A DNA stretch of 64,000 bases from Streptomyces pacificus (GTDB taxonomy: Bacteria; Actinomycetota; Actinomycetes; Streptomycetales; Streptomycetaceae): contig NZ_BLLG01000004.1 of assembly GCF_011766325.1 (NCBI RefSeq), positions 62,001-126,000 on the forward strand, given 5' to 3'. Below are positions 1 to 9,885 of the stretch, piece by piece. Positions within the stretch are counted from its first letter, which is position 1. Each line of letters opens with the position of its first letter. The notes beneath the pieces were generated by a model. That model was not told the DNA's origin. It did not search any database and saw nothing but the letters and a program-made list of their open reading frames with translations. The position numbers and the translations under genes were made by a program.

Positions 1-1018
1 AGATCTGGCCCTTGCCGTTGCCCGAGGCGACGCCGAGGTCGGCCTCTCGGGCCTCACCCGGGCCGTTGACCACGCAGCCCATGACGGCCACGCGCAGGGG
101 CACCTCCATGCCCTCGAGACCGGCGGTGACCTGGTCGGCCAGCTTGTAGACATCGACCTGGGCGCGGCCGCAGGACGGGCAGGAGACGATCTCCAGCCGG
201 CGCTGGCGCAGGTTGAGCGACTCCAGGATCTGGATGCCGACCTTGACCTCCTCGGCGGGGGGAGCGGACAGCGACACCCGGATGGTGTCGCCGATGCCCT
301 CGCTGAGCAGTGCGCCGAAGGCGACGGCGGACTTGATGGTTCCCTGGAAGGCCGGGCCGGCCTCGGTCACGCCGAGGTGCAGCGGGTAGTCGCACCGGGC
401 GGCCAGCTGGCGGTAGGCGTTGACCATGACGACCGGGTCGTTGTGCTTGACCGAGATCTTGATGTCGCGGAAGCCGTGCTCCTCGAAGAGCGAGGCCTCC
501 CACAGCGCGGACTCGACGAGCGCCTCGGGGGTGGCCTTGCCGTACTTCTGCAGCAGCCGGCGGTCGAGCGAGCCCGCGTTCACACCGATCCGGATGGGGG
601 TGCCGGCGTCCCCGGCCGCCTTGGCGATCTCCTTGACCTTGTCGTCGAACTGCTTGATGTTGCCGGGGTTGACGCGGACCGCGGCGCAGCCCGCTTCGAT
701 GGCCGCGAAGACGTACTTCGGCTGGAAGTGGATGTCCGCGATCACCGGGATCTGCGACTTCCGGGCGATGGTGGGGAGCGCGTCGGCGTCGTCCTGCGTG
801 GGGCACGCGACGCGGACGATCTGGCAGCCGGAGGCGGTCAGCTCGGCGATCTGCTGCAGCGTGGCACCGACGTCGGAGGTCCGCGTCGTCGTCATCGACT
901 GCACCGAGACGGGTGCGTCACCGCCGACGGCGACCGAGCCGACCTGGATCTTGCGGCTGGCCCTTCGGTCGGCGAGCTTGGTCGGAACGGACGGCATGCC
1001 GAGAGAAATCGCGGTCAT
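1..1018 (-). CDS. ispG: 4-hydroxy-3-methylbut-2-enyl diphosphate synthase, C-terminus cut by window edge
   Basis: IspG (GcpE) carries out the penultimate step of the MEP isoprenoid pathway, reductively opening MEcPP to HMBPP with a [4Fe-4S] cluster. 339 codons are inside the window from ATG at 1018 ([19 protein letters not shown]...). The actinobacterial protein is usually about 385 residues, so roughly 45 C-terminal residues lie off the left edge. The cluster ligands are visible: Cys280 and Cys283 in SCPSCG, and Cys315 with Glu322 in [10 protein letters not shown]. The TIM-barrel part includes [14 protein letters not shown] and RVNPGN, both conserved. It lies downstream of the M50 protease and dxr on the same strand, but a 530-bp gap separates it from them, so it probably has its own promoter. 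Confidence 0.97.
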   Translation of the reverse strand, partial: MTAISLGMPSVPTKLADRRASRKIQVGSVAVGGDAPVSVQSMTTTRTSDVGATLQQIAELTASGCQIVRVACPTQDDADALPTIARKSQIPVIADIHFQPKYVFAAIEAGCAAVRVNPGNIKQFDDKVKEIAKAAGDAGTPIRIGVNAGSLDRRLLQKYGKATPEALVESALWEASLFEEHGFRDIKISVKHNDPVVMVNAYRQLAARCDYPLHLGVTEAGPAFQGTIKSAVAFGALLSEGIGDTIRVSLSAPPAEEVKVGIQILESLNLRQRRLEIVSCPSCGRAQVDVYKLADQVTAGLEGMEVPLRVAVMGCVVNGPGEAREADLGVASGNGKGQI

Positions 1019-1550
1019 CTGCTGTGCAACCCCAAGGTGTGGATCGAGGCCCTGACAGGGCGGGCTCCAGCCTTCGAGATTACGCCAAGGGACCGGGGCC
1101 CGGCACACCGCGGCGGCGAACCACCCGAAGGGACGCGGCCGGACGCCACACGGGGCCCGGCCGCGTTTCGCCCGGTTCGGACGGGGGCCGGACAGGGGCG
1201 GACGCGTCCGGACCGGTTCCGGACCGGGGGCCGGCCTCGGGCCCACGCCGGAGCCCCGCGCGGCGGGGCCGGTTCCCGGCGAGACCAGCTGAGGCGCAGC
1301 GGTTCCGAGCGGGTTCCGGACAGGGACCACGAGCCGGCCGGACGCCCGCGCACCGGTCCGGACCCAGGCCCGGACCGGGCGTAACGCCGATACCCCATGC
1401 GGGCCGGGCCGGGCCCGGCGGGGTCCGGCGCGGGCCCGGCGGGGCCGCGCCGTGTCACCCGGGGAACGCCTCATTCGGCCCGGCCCCCGGCCCGGCCCGC
1501 GAAACCGCGGGAGAGCCACCGGGGAGCCACCGGGGAGCCACCGGCAGTCC
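1019..1550. other. 532-bp gene-free gap upstream of ispG
   Basis: No reading frame here looks like a gene. The sequence is extremely G+C rich, with many partial repeats of CCGGACCGG/GGTCCGG (about 1190-1380). Three direct copies of a GGGGAGCCACC-like unit lie at 1510-1544, just after the stop of the M50 protease on the minus strand. The ispG promoter must be in the left part. I could not identify a clear -10/-35 pair. Confidence 0.5.
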
Positions 1551-2852
1551 CTATGTGATCTTCACCGGGTTCACGATGTCCGCCACCAGCACGAGCAGGG
1601 TGAAGCAGATGAAGATCCCCGCGACCACATAGGCCACCGGCATCAGCTTCGCCACGTCGAAGGGACCCGGATCGGGCCGGCGGAAGAGCCGGGCGAGGTT
1701 GCGCCGCAAGGACTCCCAGAGCGCACCCGCGATATGCCCGCCGTCCAGGGGCAGCAGCGGCAGCATGTTGAACAGGAAGAGCGAGAGGTTGAAGCCGGCG
1801 AGCAGCATCAGGAACGTCGCGACGATGTTCTGGGTGGGGGCGTCGAGGTTCAGCACCTCGCCGCTGATCCGGGCCGCCCCGACGACCCCGACCGGGGAGT
1901 CGTCCTTGCGGTCGCCGTCGCTGAAGGCCGCCGCCCACAGGTCGGGCACCTTGGCGGGAAGGGAGACGATCGCCTGGACGCCGTTCCCGAACATGTCGCC
2001 CATGCGCTCCATGGACTGCCCGAAGGACTGGGGGACGATCTCCGTCCGCGCCGCGAAGCCGAGGTAGCCGGCCGGCACGAACTCGCCGGGGACGACCTGG
2101 CCGTCCGCGTCCTTCTCGGCCACCATGTTCTTCAGCAGGGTGGCCTGCAGGACCTTCTCCTCGCCGCCGCGTTCGACCGTGATGGTGGCGGGGCCGATGG
2201 TCTCGCGGATGCGGTGGGACAGGTCGCCCCAGTCGCTGACCGGCACCCCGTCGAAGGCGACGATCCGGTCGCCTTCGAGCAGTCCCGCGGCCGCCGCCGG
2301 GGACACGGGGTCCGTGGATGTGCAGGTGCTGCGTTCCTCGCTCTGCGGGATGACGCACTGCTGCACGCCGGCGACCTGGGTGGTCTGGGTGGCGAAGCCG
2401 AACGACATCGAGACGCCGAGGAAGATCGCGACGGCGAGCACCAGGTTCATGAAGGGGCCCGCGAACATCACGATGACGCGTTTCCACGGCTTGCGCGTGT
2501 AGAAGAGCCGGGTCTCGTCGCCCGGCCTGAGCTCCTCGAAGGCCGCAGTGCGGGCGTCCTCGATCATGCCCCGCCAGGGCGAGGTGGAGCGGGCCTCGAT
2601 CCGCCCGTCCGGGCCGGGGGGGAACATCCCGATCATGCGGATGTAGCCGCCCATCGGGATGGCCTTGATCCCGTACTCGGTCTCGCCCTTGTGGCGCGAC
2701 CAGATCGTGGGGCCGAAGCCGACCATGTACTGGGGCACGCGGATGCCGAAGAGCTTGGCGGTGGACAGGTGCCCGAGCTCGTGCCACGCGATGGAGAAGA
2801 GCAGCCCGACGGCGAAGAGCGCTATGCCGAGGACCGTCAACAGAACCGTCAT
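1551..2852 (-). CDS. M50 site-2 intramembrane zinc metalloprotease (RseP/RIP1 family)
   Basis: 433 residues from ATG 2852. An N-terminal membrane segment carries the zinc motif HELGH (His24-His28). Near the C-terminus the second active-site motif [13 protein letters not shown] supplies the third ligand, Asp. Between them is a PDZ domain (around [25 protein letters not shown]). At least three more hydrophobic segments are visible. Family members cut membrane-anchored anti-sigma factors or signal remnants inside the lipid bilayer; the substrate here is unknown. The start overlaps the dxr stop as ATGA (2849-2852), so translation is probably coupled to dxr. The pairing of dxr, the site-2 protease and ispG is widely conserved. 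The length fits the actinobacterial family. Confidence 0.93.
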   Translation of the reverse strand: MTVLLTVLGIALFAVGLLFSIAWHELGHLSTAKLFGIRVPQYMVGFGPTIWSRHKGETEYGIKAIPMGGYIRMIGMFPPGPDGRIEARSTSPWRGMIEDARTAAFEELRPGDETRLFYTRKPWKRVIVMFAGPFMNLVLAVAIFLGVSMSFGFATQTTQVAGVQQCVIPQSEERSTCTSTDPVSPAAAAGLLEGDRIVAFDGVPVSDWGDLSHRIRETIGPATITVERGGEEKVLQATLLKNMVAEKDADGQVVPGEFVPAGYLGFAARTEIVPQSFGQSMERMGDMFGNGVQAIVSLPAKVPDLWAAAFSDGDRKDDSPVGVVGAARISGEVLNLDAPTQNIVATFLMLLAGFNLSLFLFNMLPLLPLDGGHIAGALWESLRRNLARLFRRPDPGPFDVAKLMPVAYVVAGIFICFTLLVLVADIVNPVKIT

Positions 2853-4111
2853 GCGCGAGCCTCCGCTGTCGCCTTCTTCGCCGGTGCGGCCAGTTCCCGG
2901 GCGCGGGCACGCGCCCAGGTCTCCGCCTCCAGGACGTCCTGGACCGTCAGCGAGGTTCCCCCGCGGGGTGTGCCGTGTTCGCCGACGACTGCAGTGACCG
3001 TATCCATGATTCCGTTGAACGGCAGCCGTCCTGCGAGGAACGCGTCGACGCTTTCCTCGTTCGCGGCGTTGAACACCGCCGGGGCGGTGCCTCCCAGCTC
3101 CCCCACGTGCCGGGCCAGGGCCACGGACGGGAAGGCCGCGTCGTCGAGGGGGAAGAACTCCCAGGTGGAGGCGGTCGACCAGTCGAAGGCGGGTGAGGCG
3201 TCGGGCACCCGCTGGGGCCAGCCGATGCCGAGGGCGATGGGGCCGCGCATGTCCGGCGGGGTGGCCTGGGCGAGCGTGGAGCCGTCGGTGAACTCCACCA
3301 TCGAGTGAACGTAGGACTGGGGGTGGACCACGACCTCGATGCGGTCGAACGGGATGTCGTACAGCAGGTGCGCCTCGATCACCTCCAGGCCCTTGTTGAC
3401 CAGGGTGGCGCTGTTGACCGTGATCACCGGCCCCATCGCCCAGGTGGGGTGGGCGAGGGCGTCCTCGGGGGTGACCCGGGAGAGCTCGGCCCGGGAGCGG
3501 CCGCGGAACGGTCCGCCGGACGCGGTGACGACGAGCTTGCGCACATCGGCGCGGGTGCCGGCGGCCAGGGCCTGGAACAGCGCCGCGTGCTCGGAGTCGA
3601 CGGGGATGATCTGGCCGGGCTTTGCAAGCGCCCTGACCAGCGGGCCGCCGACGATCAGCGACTCCTTGTTGGCGAGCGCGAGGGTGCGTCCCGCCTCGAG
3701 CGCGGCGAGGGTGGGGGCGAGGCCGATGGATCCGGTGATGCCGTTGAGGACGGTGTGGCACTCGGAGGCGGCGAGGCGGGTCGCCGCGTCGGGCCCGGCG
3801 AGGATCTCGGGGAGCGGCTCGCCCGTTCCGTACCGTGCGTCCAGGGCCTCCCGGAGCGCGGGGACGGCGTCCTCGCGGGCGACGGCGACCGAGCGGACCC
3901 GCAGCCGGTGGGCCTGCCCGGCGAGCAGGGCGGCCCGCCCTCCGGAGGCGGCGAGCGCGGTGACGCGGAAGCGGTCGGGATGGCGCAGGACCAGGTCGAT
4001 GGCCTGCGTGCCGATGGACCCGGTGGAGCCGAGGACGACGATGTCCCGGCGGCCTTCGGACGGATCGAAGGCGATGTGCGGATCGGCGAGGGGGGCTGGG
4101 CTGTCGCTCAT
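2849..4111 (-). CDS. dxr: 1-deoxy-D-xylulose 5-phosphate reductoisomerase
   Basis: DXR converts DXP to MEP with NADPH and a divalent metal, the committed step of the MEP pathway. The N-terminal NADPH-binding fold shows [17 protein letters not shown]. The metal and substrate region shows [12 protein letters not shown] and the catalytic-loop sequence TASGGPFRG. The helical C-terminal domain ends TAEARA. I place the start at ATG 4111 ([12 protein letters not shown]), which gives 420 residues, the usual length in Streptomyces. An in-frame ATG at 4120 would add three residues. It overlaps the downstream M50 protease by four bases. With ispG nearby, two MEP-pathway genes are clustered. Confidence 0.97.
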   Translation of the reverse strand: MSDSPAPLADPHIAFDPSEGRRDIVVLGSTGSIGTQAIDLVLRHPDRFRVTALAASGGRAALLAGQAHRLRVRSVAVAREDAVPALREALDARYGTGEPLPEILAGPDAATRLAASECHTVLNGITGSIGLAPTLAALEAGRTLALANKESLIVGGPLVRALAKPGQIIPVDSEHAALFQALAAGTRADVRKLVVTASGGPFRGRSRAELSRVTPEDALAHPTWAMGPVITVNSATLVNKGLEVIEAHLLYDIPFDRIEVVVHPQSYVHSMVEFTDGSTLAQATPPDMRGPIALGIGWPQRVPDASPAFDWSTASTWEFFPLDDAAFPSVALARHVGELGGTAPAVFNAANEESVDAFLAGRLPFNGIMDTVTAVVGEHGTPRGGTSLTVQDVLEAETWARARARELAAPAKKATAEARA

Positions 4112-4213
4112 GCCCCCCATTGTGGCCGCAGTTCCCGCGGGTCCCGACAGCGCGTCCCCGCGGGGCGCGGGTGCGGGCGCCACCCGGGGCGGCGGCCCGC
4201 ACCGGCGGGCCGG

Positions 4214-6196
4214 TCAGCGGAACGGGCGGTGGACGTTCTCCCGCGTCGAGGGGCCCGGGGAGGCGTCCGCGATCCAGGGGCCGTCGCCGCTCGGGTCGAG
4301 GACGCCCTCCTCGAGCCAGGTGTGGGAACCGGCGAGGACGTCCTTGACCACCGACCGGTCGAGGTCGTCGGTGTTGGTCCACAGCCGCCCGAAGAGCTCC
4401 TCGACGCGGATGCGGGACTGCCGGCAGAAGGCGTCCGCCAGCCGGTAGGCCTCCCGGCCGTGCTCCCCGGTCCTGCGCAGGAGTTCGGCCCGCACGCAGG
4501 CGGCGCTCATCGCGAACAGCTCGGCTCCGATGTCGACGACGCGGCCGAGGAAGCCCTGCTTGGTCTCCATCCGGCCCTGCCAGCGGGACATGGCGTAGAA
4601 GGTGGAGCGGGCCAGCCGGCGCGAGGTGCGCTCCACGTACCGCAGATGGGTGGAGAGGTCGGTGTACCCGCGCGGGTGGAACTCCGCATAGGAGCGGGGC
4701 AGCTGACCGGGGCCCGCGACCAGCCGGGGCAGCCAGCGGGCGTAGAACGCGGTGGCGGCCGCACCGGCCCTGGCCTTGTCGCCGAAGGACTTGTCGGGGT
4801 CGATGATGTCGCCGGCCACGGAGAGGTGGGCGTCCACCGCCTCGCGCGCGATCAGCAGGTGCATGATCTCGGTGGAGCCCTCGAAGATGCGGTTGATGCG
4901 CAGGTCGCGCAGCAACTGCTCGGCGGGGACGGCCCGTTCGCCGCGGGCCGCCAGTGACTCCGCGGTCTCGAAGCCGCGGCCGCCGCGGATCTGGACCAGT
5001 TCGTCGGCGATGAGACAGGACATCTCGGAGCCGTAGAGCTTGGCCAGGGCCGCCTCGATGCGGATGTCGTTGCGGTCCTCGTCGGCCATCTGGGACGCCA
5101 GGTCGACGACGGCCTCCATGGCGAAGGTGGTCGCCGCGATGAAGGAGATCTTCGCGCCGACGGCCTCGTGGCCGGCGACCGGCCTGCCCCACTGCTCGCG
5201 GACGGCGGACCACTCGCGGGCGATCTTCAGGCACCACTTGCCGGCGCCGACGCACATCGCGGGCAGCGACAGCCGGCCGGTGTTGAGTGTGGTCAGGGCG
5301 ATCTTCAGCCCGGCCCCCTCGGGGCCGATGCGGTTCGCCGCGGGCACCCGGACCCGGTGGAAGCGGGTCACGCCGTTCTCGATGCCGCGCAGGCCCATGA
5401 AGGCGTTGCGGTTCTCGACCGTGATGCCCTCGGCGCCCGCCTCGACGACGAACGCGGTGATGCCTCCCCGGTGCTCCTCGGACCTGGGGACGCGGGCCAT
5501 GACAACGAGGAGGTCGGCGACGACGCCGTTGGTCGTCCACAGCTTCACGCCGTCCAGGACGTAGTCGTCGCCGTCGGGCACGGCCGTGGTGGCCAGGCGT
5601 GCCGGGTCGGAGCCCACGTCGGGCTCGGTGAGCAGGAACGCCGAGATGTCGGTGCGGGCCAGGCGCGGCAGGAACGTCTCCTTCTGCTCCTGGGTGCCGA
5701 AGATCTTCAGCGGCTGCGGTACGCCGATCGACTGATGCGCGGACAGCAGCGCACCGATCGCGGGGCTCACCGAGCCGACCAGGGCCAGGGCCTTGTTGTA
5801 GTACACCTGGGTGAGGCCGAGGCCGCCGTACTTGATGTCGATCTTCATGCCGAGGGCGCCGAGTTCCTTGAGGCCCTCGACCACCTCATCCGGTATCCGG
5901 GCCTCGCGTTCGATGAGCGCACCGTCGACCTTCGTCTCGCAGAAGTCGCGCAGTTTGGCGAGGAACTCCTCGCCGCGCTGCACGTCCTCGGAGGCGGGCA
6001 GCGGGTGGGGGTGGATCAGGTCGAGCCGGAAACGGCCGAGGAACAGCTCCTTGGCGAAGCTGGGCTTGCGCCAGCCCTGCTCGCGCGCGGCCTCGGCGAC
6101 CTGTCGTGCCTCACGCTCGGTGACCTTGGGTGCCCCTGTGGCCTCTGGGGACACGGTGGCCTTCGGGGTGTCCTGAGGAGTGGATGGTGCGGACAT
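4214..6196 (-). CDS. acyl-CoA dehydrogenase family flavoprotein
   Basis: 660 residues from ATG 6196, preceded by GAGGTGAG as ribosome binding site. The first 30 residues are a Thr/Pro/Ala-rich tail. They are followed by the N-terminal helical domain, the middle beta domain ([20 protein letters not shown]) and the C-terminal helical FAD domain ([38 protein letters not shown]). At 660 residues it is longer than the usual 380. The extra 180 residues after the IFEGSTEI block resemble the long-chain acyl-CoA dehydrogenase group of actinobacteria (VLCAD/ACAD9-like), which carries a C-terminal extension. It probably does the first oxidation step of fatty-acid beta-oxidation. Chain-length preference cannot be read from the sequence. 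Confidence 0.92.
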   Translation of the reverse strand: MSAPSTPQDTPKATVSPEATGAPKVTEREARQVAEAAREQGWRKPSFAKELFLGRFRLDLIHPHPLPASEDVQRGEEFLAKLRDFCETKVDGALIEREARIPDEVVEGLKELGALGMKIDIKYGGLGLTQVYYNKALALVGSVSPAIGALLSAHQSIGVPQPLKIFGTQEQKETFLPRLARTDISAFLLTEPDVGSDPARLATTAVPDGDDYVLDGVKLWTTNGVVADLLVVMARVPRSEEHRGGITAFVVEAGAEGITVENRNAFMGLRGIENGVTRFHRVRVPAANRIGPEGAGLKIALTTLNTGRLSLPAMCVGAGKWCLKIAREWSAVREQWGRPVAGHEAVGAKISFIAATTFAMEAVVDLASQMADEDRNDIRIEAALAKLYGSEMSCLIADELVQIRGGRGFETAESLAARGERAVPAEQLLRDLRINRIFEGSTEIMHLLIAREAVDAHLSVAGDIIDPDKSFGDKARAGAAATAFYARWLPRLVAGPGQLPRSYAEFHPRGYTDLSTHLRYVERTSRRLARSTFYAMSRWQGRMETKQGFLGRVVDIGAELFAMSAACVRAELLRRTGEHGREAYRLADAFCRQSRIRVEELFGRLWTNTDDLDRSVVKDVLAGSHTWLEEGVLDPSGDGPWIADASPGPSTRENVHRPFR

Positions 6197-6352
6197 GAGG
6201 ACTCACCTCACCGCTGTCGGAGGGCGGCCGGACCGGGAACTACCGTCCGGTGCTGCTCGGGTGCTACTCGTCCGTATCTACCCGAATACCGCCCGCCCCA
6301 CCAGTCCTGCGGGGCAGCCGGGTGGGTCCCCGGCCCCCTACCACGAAGGGGC

Positions 6353-6383
6353 GGCCGGAGCCCCCGCGCAGTGGGCTCCGGCC
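6353..6383 (-). terminator. hairpin terminator after the 6423-7868 aldehyde dehydrogenase
   Basis: A perfect 11-bp stem, GGCCGGAGCCC (6353-6363) with GGGCTCCGGCC (6373-6383), encloses a 9-nt loop. It lies 40 bp downstream of the stop of the minus-strand aldehyde dehydrogenase and 156 bp upstream of the acyl-CoA dehydrogenase start. There is no T-tract, as is common in Streptomyces. Confidence 0.75.
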
Positions 6384-6422
6384 GTCACTGTCCCGGACAC
6401 GGCGGGGCCGGTCCCGGCCGTA

Positions 6423-7868
6423 CTACAGGGCGAGTCCGGTGAGGACCAGCACCCGCTCGTAGGTGTAGTCGTCCATCGCGAACTTCACGCCCTCGCGGCC
6501 CACGCCGGACTGCTTGGCGCCGCCGTAGGGCATCTGGTCGGCGCGGTAGGACGGGACGTCGCCGACGACCACGCCTCCGACCTCCAGCGCCCGGTGGGCG
6601 CGGAAGGCCGTCTGCAGGTCGTGTGTGAACACACCCGCCTGCAGACCGTACTTGGAGTCGTTCACCGCCTCGAAGGCCTCGGCCTCGCCCTCGACGCTCC
6701 GCACGGTGAGGACCGGGCCGAACACCTCCTCGCAGGCGAGCGTCGTGTGCGCAGGCACTCCGGTGAGCACGGTCGGCGCGTAGGAGGCGCCGTCGCGCTT
6801 GCCGCCGGTGTGCAGGCGGGCACCCGCCCCGACGGCCTCCTCGACCCAGGACTCGACCCGCTTGGCCGCGTCCTCGCTGACCAGCGGGCCGACGTCGGTG
6901 GACGGGTCGGAGGGGTCACCGGTGTTCTGCGCCTCGACCGCGGCGACGATCTTCGGCAGGAGCCGGTCGTACACCGAGGCGTCGGCGATCACCCGCTGCA
7001 CGGAGATGCAGGACTGGCCGCCCTGGTAGTTGGAGAAGGTGGCGATCCTGCCCGCCGCCCAGTCCAGGTCCTCCTCGGAGGCGAAGTCGGCGAGGACGAC
7101 GGCCGCGCCGTTGCCGCCGAGCTCCAGGGTGCAGTGCTTGCGCGGCACCGAATCCATGATCGCGTAGCCGACCTTGTCGGAGCCCGTGAAGGAGATCACC
7201 GGGAGACGCTCGTCCTGCACCAGGGCGGGCATCCTGTCGTTCGGGACCGGGAGCACCGACCAGGCGCCGGCGGGCAGTTCGGTCTCGGCGAGCAGCTCGC
7301 CGAGGATCAGACCGGACAGCGGAGTGGCCGGTGCGGGCTTCAGGATGATCGGCGCCCCGACGGCGATGGCCGGTGCGATCTTGTGGGCGCACAGGTTCAG
7401 CGGGAAGTTGAACGGCGCGATGCCGAGGACGACGCCCTTGGGGAAGCGGCGGGTGAGGGCGAGGCGCCCCTGGCCGCCGAGGTCCGTGTCGAGGCGCTGG
7501 GCGTCGCCGCTGTTGAAACGGCGCGCCTCCTCGGCGGCGAACCGGAAGACGGAGACCGCACGGCCGACCTCGCCGCGGGCCCACTTGACGGGCTTGCCGT
7601 TCTCCGCGGAGATCAGCCCGGCGATCTCCTCGGTGCGCTCGGCGAGGCGCTTCGACACATGGTCGAGGGCCGCGGCGCGCACATGGGCCGGGGTCGCGGC
7701 GAACTCGTCGAGAACGGCATGGGCCGCGGCAACGGCTTCCTCGACCTGGGCCCCGGTCGGGACGGAGACCGTGCCGACGAGACGGCCGTCCCAGGGGGAG
7801 GTCACGTCGAAGGCCGCCTCGCCGGTGGCCTGGCGGCCGGCGAGCCAGAAGGCGTGGGTGGAAGTCAT
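6423..7868 (-). CDS. NAD(P)-dependent aldehyde dehydrogenase, candidate succinate-semialdehyde or amino-aldehyde oxidiser
   Basis: 481 residues from ATG 7868. The ALDH active site is intact: Asn154 (APFNFP), Glu249 (LELGGN) and the nucleophile Cys287 (GGQSCISVQR). FTGS at 227-230 belongs to the Rossmann-fold NAD-binding domain. The SCISVQR signature is not that of classical GabD (QTCVCANR) and is closer to the glyceraldehyde/lactaldehyde-type subfamily, so the substrate is uncertain. The context is a PucR-type regulator immediately upstream and gabT 4.5 kb away on the other strand. This makes oxidation of succinate semialdehyde or another aldehyde from polyamine/GABA breakdown plausible, as an inference only. 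A hairpin terminator follows it. Confidence 0.85.
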   Translation of the reverse strand: MTSTHAFWLAGRQATGEAAFDVTSPWDGRLVGTVSVPTGAQVEEAVAAAHAVLDEFAATPAHVRAAALDHVSKRLAERTEEIAGLISAENGKPVKWARGEVGRAVSVFRFAAEEARRFNSGDAQRLDTDLGGQGRLALTRRFPKGVVLGIAPFNFPLNLCAHKIAPAIAVGAPIILKPAPATPLSGLILGELLAETELPAGAWSVLPVPNDRMPALVQDERLPVISFTGSDKVGYAIMDSVPRKHCTLELGGNGAAVVLADFASEEDLDWAAGRIATFSNYQGGQSCISVQRVIADASVYDRLLPKIVAAVEAQNTGDPSDPSTDVGPLVSEDAAKRVESWVEEAVGAGARLHTGGKRDGASYAPTVLTGVPAHTTLACEEVFGPVLTVRSVEGEAEAFEAVNDSKYGLQAGVFTHDLQTAFRAHRALEVGGVVVGDVPSYRADQMPYGGAKQSGVGREGVKFAMDDYTYERVLVLTGLAL

Positions 7869-8133
7869 GTTGGGGGTCCCGACCCTTCCGAAGTAGTGGG
7901 GTGCCTCTGCTCACACGGTAGGGCGGCCGGCCCGGATCCCGGGTTGTCCGGCGTGGAGTGGTCGGCCGGCCCGCCCTGCCGCTTTGGCGGGTACGGCGAG
8001 CCGGGGAGTGCGGCGGCGACGGGGTGGGCGCGGGCACAGGCGGCCGGGAGGTGCCGGGGCCGGGAGGTGCCGGGGGCCGAGCGCGGGACGGACCCCGCCG
8101 CGGCCGCGGGTTCGGGTCCGTCCCCGCCCCCCG

Positions 8134-9783
8134 TCACGGCACAGGACCCTGCTCCGAAGCCGGGTTCGGAGGCGCAACCGGCGCCGGGACCGGGACCGGG
8201 TCCGCAGGAGCAGGCAGCGGGGTCTCGGACGCCTTCAGCGCCAGCCAGAGCTCCATCCGCACGTCCGGATCGTCCAGGGAGCGGCCGAGGATCTCCTCGA
8301 CGCGCCGCATGCGGTAGCGAAGCGTGTGGCGGTGGACGCCCAGATCGGCCGCGGCCGCGTCCCACTGGCCATGGCGGGAAAGCCAGGCGCGCAGGGAGGC
8401 CACGAGGTCGCCGCGGCCGGTCGCATCGTGCTCCCGCAGGGCTCGCAGCATCCCGTCGGCGAAGGCGCGCACCGCGTCGTCCGCGAGCAGCGGCAGCACG
8501 GAGCCCGCCGCGAGCGCCTCGTGCTCGACGAGCGCCCGGCCCCGTCTGCGGGCGACGGAGAGCGCCTGCTCGGCCTGCTTGTAGGCGGTGGCCGCCGCCA
8601 CCGGCCCGGCCGGCGCCGACATGCCGACGACGATCCTCGCCTCCTCCGTCTCACGCCGGGTGTACGGCTCGCAGGCGAGCACGACCGCTCCCCCGTCTGC
8701 GGCCAGGACCACGAGCCGGTCGTCGCTCTCCCATGCGGTCAGCACGGACTCGCCCGCCCGCGAGGCGGCGGATTCCAGCGCCTCGGCGAGGGTGTGCGCG
8801 GGGTGTTCGGCCGCCCGGTCGGGTTCACCGGCCGGTTCGGCGATGAGCAGCCGGAACGGAGCGTCCAGGAGTCCGCCGTAGAGGTCCCCTGCGACCGTCC
8901 TCGCCGGGTCCGGCTGCCCGGAGAGCATCATCCTCAGCACGGCAGCGCCCAGCCGCTGCTCCGCGGCCTGCAGCGAGCGCGACCGCTCCGTCGTGAGGGT
9001 CAGCAGGGCCACCGCGGAGTGCACGGCGTAGCGCTCGGCGGTGCCGAGCGGTGCGTCCGTGCCGACCGCCAGGGCGCCCCTGACCCGCCGCCCTGTGCCC
9101 AGGGACTGCAGTTCGACGCGGTCCTCCGTCCCGCCGGCGAACGCGCCGGCGCCGACGACGGCACTGGCGGGCGCGGGGCGCTCGCGCAGGCGCTCCACGT
9201 CTCCCCTGAGCCGGGTGGCGCGCCGGGCAGCCCAGTCGGGGGCGGCGGCGACGACGGCTCCGGAGGCGTCGTAGAGCGCGGCCCAGCCGTCGATGTGCGC
9301 GGCGAGCCTGGCGAGCAGGGCGGCGGGGCCCTCCGCGAGCGCCGCCCGGGTCAGCTCCCGCTGGGCCTCGAAGCCCGCGGTGACGGCGCGGTACTGGTCG
9401 GCCGCGACGGCCGCCGAGACCGCCTTGCTGATGGCCAGGAACGGCGTGCGCCGGGGCACCTCGAGCAGGGGGAAGTCCTCGGCATCGGCCGCGTGCAGGA
9501 GGGCGTCGGGGATGTCGTCGTAGTTCACCCCGACGGCGAAACCGAGCCCCGCGACGCCCGCGCCGGAGAGCCGCCGCACATAGCGCCCCATCGCCTCCCG
9601 GTCGGCGGCGTCGAGCGTCATCGCAGTGACGAGCAGCAGCTCGCCGCCCTCCATATAGGGCACGGGGTCGGCCAGTTCGCTGGCGTGCACCCAGCGCACG
9701 GGGGTGTCCAGGCGGTCCTCCCCGGCGCGGACGGTCAGCTTGAGCGCGGTGTGCTGGACGAGGGACGCGAGGGTGACCGGCAT
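8134..9783 (-). CDS. PucR-family transcriptional regulator
   Basis: 549 residues from ATG 9783 (MPVTLASLVQHTALKLTV). The layout matches the PucR/CdaR group: an N-terminal PucR sensory domain (about 1-125, VRWVHASELADPVPYMEGGELLLVTAM), a middle GGDEF-like CdaR segment (around EEARIVVGMSAPAG), and a C-terminal helix-turn-helix (DLGVHRHTLRYRMRRVEEILG). The tail is rich in Pro and Val. In this family the HTH binds promoters of purine, amino-acid or GABA catabolic genes in response to a small ligand. It sits 265 bp upstream of an aldehyde dehydrogenase on the same strand and near gabT, so both are plausible targets. Confidence 0.9.
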   Translation of the reverse strand: MPVTLASLVQHTALKLTVRAGEDRLDTPVRWVHASELADPVPYMEGGELLLVTAMTLDAADREAMGRYVRRLSGAGVAGLGFAVGVNYDDIPDALLHAADAEDFPLLEVPRRTPFLAISKAVSAAVAADQYRAVTAGFEAQRELTRAALAEGPAALLARLAAHIDGWAALYDASGAVVAAAPDWAARRATRLRGDVERLRERPAPASAVVGAGAFAGGTEDRVELQSLGTGRRVRGALAVGTDAPLGTAERYAVHSAVALLTLTTERSRSLQAAEQRLGAAVLRMMLSGQPDPARTVAGDLYGGLLDAPFRLLIAEPAGEPDRAAEHPAHTLAEALESAASRAGESVLTAWESDDRLVVLAADGGAVVLACEPYTRRETEEARIVVGMSAPAGPVAAATAYKQAEQALSVARRRGRALVEHEALAAGSVLPLLADDAVRAFADGMLRALREHDATGRGDLVASLRAWLSRHGQWDAAAADLGVHRHTLRYRMRRVEEILGRSLDDPDVRMELWLALKASETPLPAPADPVPVPAPVAPPNPASEQGPVP

Positions 9784-9885
9784 GGGACCGCGGGCTTTCG
9801 GCAGAGGACGGGGGCTTCTCGGTCTATTTTGCCGTCCCGTATGAACGGCGTACTTCGATTCTGCCACCGCGTATGGGTGGCCTGC

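Noticed and set aside
1551..5540. A 1329-residue frame on the minus strand
   Set aside because: Only its last 433 residues are the M50 protease. The rest is an antisense or shifted reading of dxr and the acyl-CoA dehydrogenase, rich in Arg, Pro and Gly.
6180..8846. An 888-residue plus-strand frame
   Set aside because: It is antisense to the aldehyde dehydrogenase and the PucR gene and has no domain, a common shadow in G+C-rich DNA.
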